Source: an uncultured Clostridia bacterium
Lineage (GTDB): Bacteria; Bacillota; Clostridia; Christensenellales; UBA1242
Reading direction: 5' to 3'
DNA: 64,000 nt
Assembly: GCA_934778125.1 (NCBI GenBank)
Contig: CAKVOF010000001.1
Location: forward strand, 29,523-93,522
The notes beneath the pieces are model-generated. The model did not search any database, was not told where the DNA came from, and saw only the letters and a list, made by a program, of their open reading frames with translations. Position 1 is the first letter of the stretch, and the number at the start of each line of letters is the position of its first letter. Positions 62,900-64,000 of the stretch are shown here, one piece after another. The position numbers and the translations under genes are program-made.

Positions 62900-63237
62900 A
62901 TTCCACTCCCCACCTTTTTCTTATTATAAGTATTTTAACATAATATTATTAATTTGTAAAGAGCTAAATTAAACTTAATTGCCCACCAAAATACTCAACT
63001 CGTACCCATTTATGCAACGAAAATGCTCCTCCGTTTTTAATACACAATTAATAATATTTACTGACCAATTTAAATGATAAATGAAAAATAAAAAAAACTA
63101 GCAAAATTTAAATTGATAAATTAAAAAACAAGGAACAAAGCAAATTTGGAGCGTTTTTCAATTTAATGCTATGTTTCTTTTATATTAGTTTCAAAAATAC
63201 CCGATTAAGACCTTTGTTTTTTAATCAAACCTATTTA
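62900..63237. other. gap without recognised features
   Basis: AT-rich sequence between two minus-strand genes. I see no open frame, repeat copy or convincing hairpin here. Confidence 0.5.
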
Positions 63238-63771
63238 TTAATCTAATTTATATAATTTATATGATTGTTCAAGAATACCAGAAATAAAGTCGTTTTTCGA
63301 TGCTGTATATTTTTTTCTTTCATCAGCATATTTCACAGACAATTCTTCTTTTAATTTTTGATATTCTTTTACGCTTTCAGGGTGGTCAAGCATAAATTCT
63401 TTGAAATACATAAACTCATTCCAATATTCGCTTCCTAATAATTGGATATGAATATAATGAGTTCTACATTCAGGAGTGCCTTTTCTTGCTAAAACCTCTC
63501 CTTTTTCTTCATAAGAATTTAGCATATCATAGCCAGCATCTTCCAAGCGTTTTGCAATTTTAAATAAATCTTCTTCGCTTTTTGTACCAATTGCAATGTC
63601 GATTATTGGTTTTGCACTTAAACCTGGTATGGATGTGCTTCCAACATGCTCAATTCTAACATCAAGTCCTTGAAGGTGTTCTTTTAAAATTTCTTTTTCT
63701 TTTTGGTATTCCATCGGCCATGTTTCATCATATGGATATACCGTAACTAAACTTTTATTTAATCCTATCAT
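63238..63771 (-). CDS. GrpB family nucleotidyltransferase-like protein
   Basis: A 177-residue protein of the GrpB/UPF0157 family, which has the nucleotidyltransferase fold. Landmarks: V-Y-P-Y-D-E-T-W-P near 11-19, IEHVGSTSIPGLSAKPIIDI near 40-59 (the G-S-T-x-x-x-G-x-x-x-K-P-x-x-D active-site phrase), THYIHIQLLGSEYW near 104-117 and the C-terminal K-x-x-Y-x-x-x-K-x-x-F-I. Substrate is unknown. Weak AAAGGAT ribosome site. Confidence 0.9.
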   Translation of the reverse strand: MIGLNKSLVTVYPYDETWPMEYQKEKEILKEHLQGLDVRIEHVGSTSIPGLSAKPIIDIAIGTKSEEDLFKIAKRLEDAGYDMLNSYEEKGEVLARKGTPECRTHYIHIQLLGSEYWNEFMYFKEFMLDHPESVKEYQKLKEELSVKYADERKKYTASKNDFISGILEQSYKLYKLD

Positions 63772-63835
63772 AACTATCCTTTTTATTCCTTATATACAAA
63801 CTAAGTAATGTTGTGTTGTTCATTTCGCTCACAAC

Positions 63836-63934
63836 CCAAGTTGCTATCGCAACTCCTTGATAAATCAAGGATCACAGTTTTGATTAACATCAGTTGCTGG
63901 CAAGTATCCCTTCGGGCTGTTTGCCGACAACTTC
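63836..63934 (-). repeat. ~97-nt structured intergenic repeat, copy R2
   Basis: Reverse-complement match of 19774-19871. Substitutions between the copies in GGCAA/TTGCC and CCC/GGG keep or improve pairing (CCC-GAA-GGG here against TCC-AAA-GGG). On this copy the AAATTTTAACTTGCTTAAAA plus CATCACTT flank lies on the other side (63948-63980). The final gap 63772-64000 has no gene. Confidence 0.85.
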
Positions 63935-64000
63935 CGATAATATAAACATAAGTGATGAAATTTTAAGCAAGTTAAAATTTTTAATTGCTAACGCAATTTC

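Overview
This is an AT-rich stretch of bacterial chromosome with good Shine-Dalgarno sites and compact genes on both strands. Its gene content points to an anaerobic, low-GC Firmicute, probably an uncultured gut Clostridia lineage: superoxide reductase, an ER-type signal peptidase, a YyaC-like sporulation protein, collagen-like and DUF11 surface proteins, TraX, DUF1846 and an MgtE Mg transporter. No phage, plasmid, integrase, transposase or CRISPR array was seen. The species cannot be named from the sequence.

Layout. 1-7 kb: the N-terminal 2328 residues of a giant lipoprotein with GLUG-type repeats, reading off the left edge. 7.5-11 kb: ER-type signal peptidase, methyltransferase + dUTPase pair, and a membrane-bound XRE regulator that looks leaderless. 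11-32 kb: five aminoacyl-tRNA synthetase genes (a short alanyl type, cysteinyl, glycyl, tyrosyl, isoleucyl type 2) mixed with a HAD hydrolase, a glycolipid glycosyltransferase, a MarR regulator, an MFS transporter, a nucleoside kinase and a P-type cation ATPase; none has a T-box leader that I can find. 32-40 kb: ftsH, YyaC, CvpA-like, DUF1846 and lepB. 40-46 kb: a decayed and an intact tRNA-Arg(TCG), a cell-anchored papain-like protease, superoxide reductase behind a palindromic operator, and TraX. 45-54 kb: envelope block with DUF11, modular collagen-like protein and two lipoproteins, one with an RsgI-like domain. 54-64 kb: Nudix hydrolase, a cadC/cadA-like metal efflux operon, mgtE, DegV, GrpB and small unknowns.

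The unusual content lies between the genes. (a) Two unrelated sequences, 97 and 95 nt long, fold on paper into the same compact four-way junction, a closing stem of 11-12 bp with three hairpins packed inside (13175-13271 and 53886-53980). (b) A ~97-nt structured repeat occurs twice in opposite orientation (19774-19871 and 63836-63934). (c) A ~200-270 bp palindrome-rich repeat family occurs at five sites; one copy carries a nested inverted fragment and another lies between the arsR promoter and its gene. (d) A 19-bp inverted repeat and a 55-bp direct repeat surround the alaS stop codon. (e) Four related hairpins stand in tandem after ileS.

Promoters that can be read share one style: a weak -35, a 17-bp (sometimes 18-bp) spacer and an extended TGn -10. 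The arsR operon instead has a full-consensus promoter whose spacer is an operator palindrome. Coordinates of starts were adjusted to Shine-Dalgarno sites where the longest reading frame began inside one.
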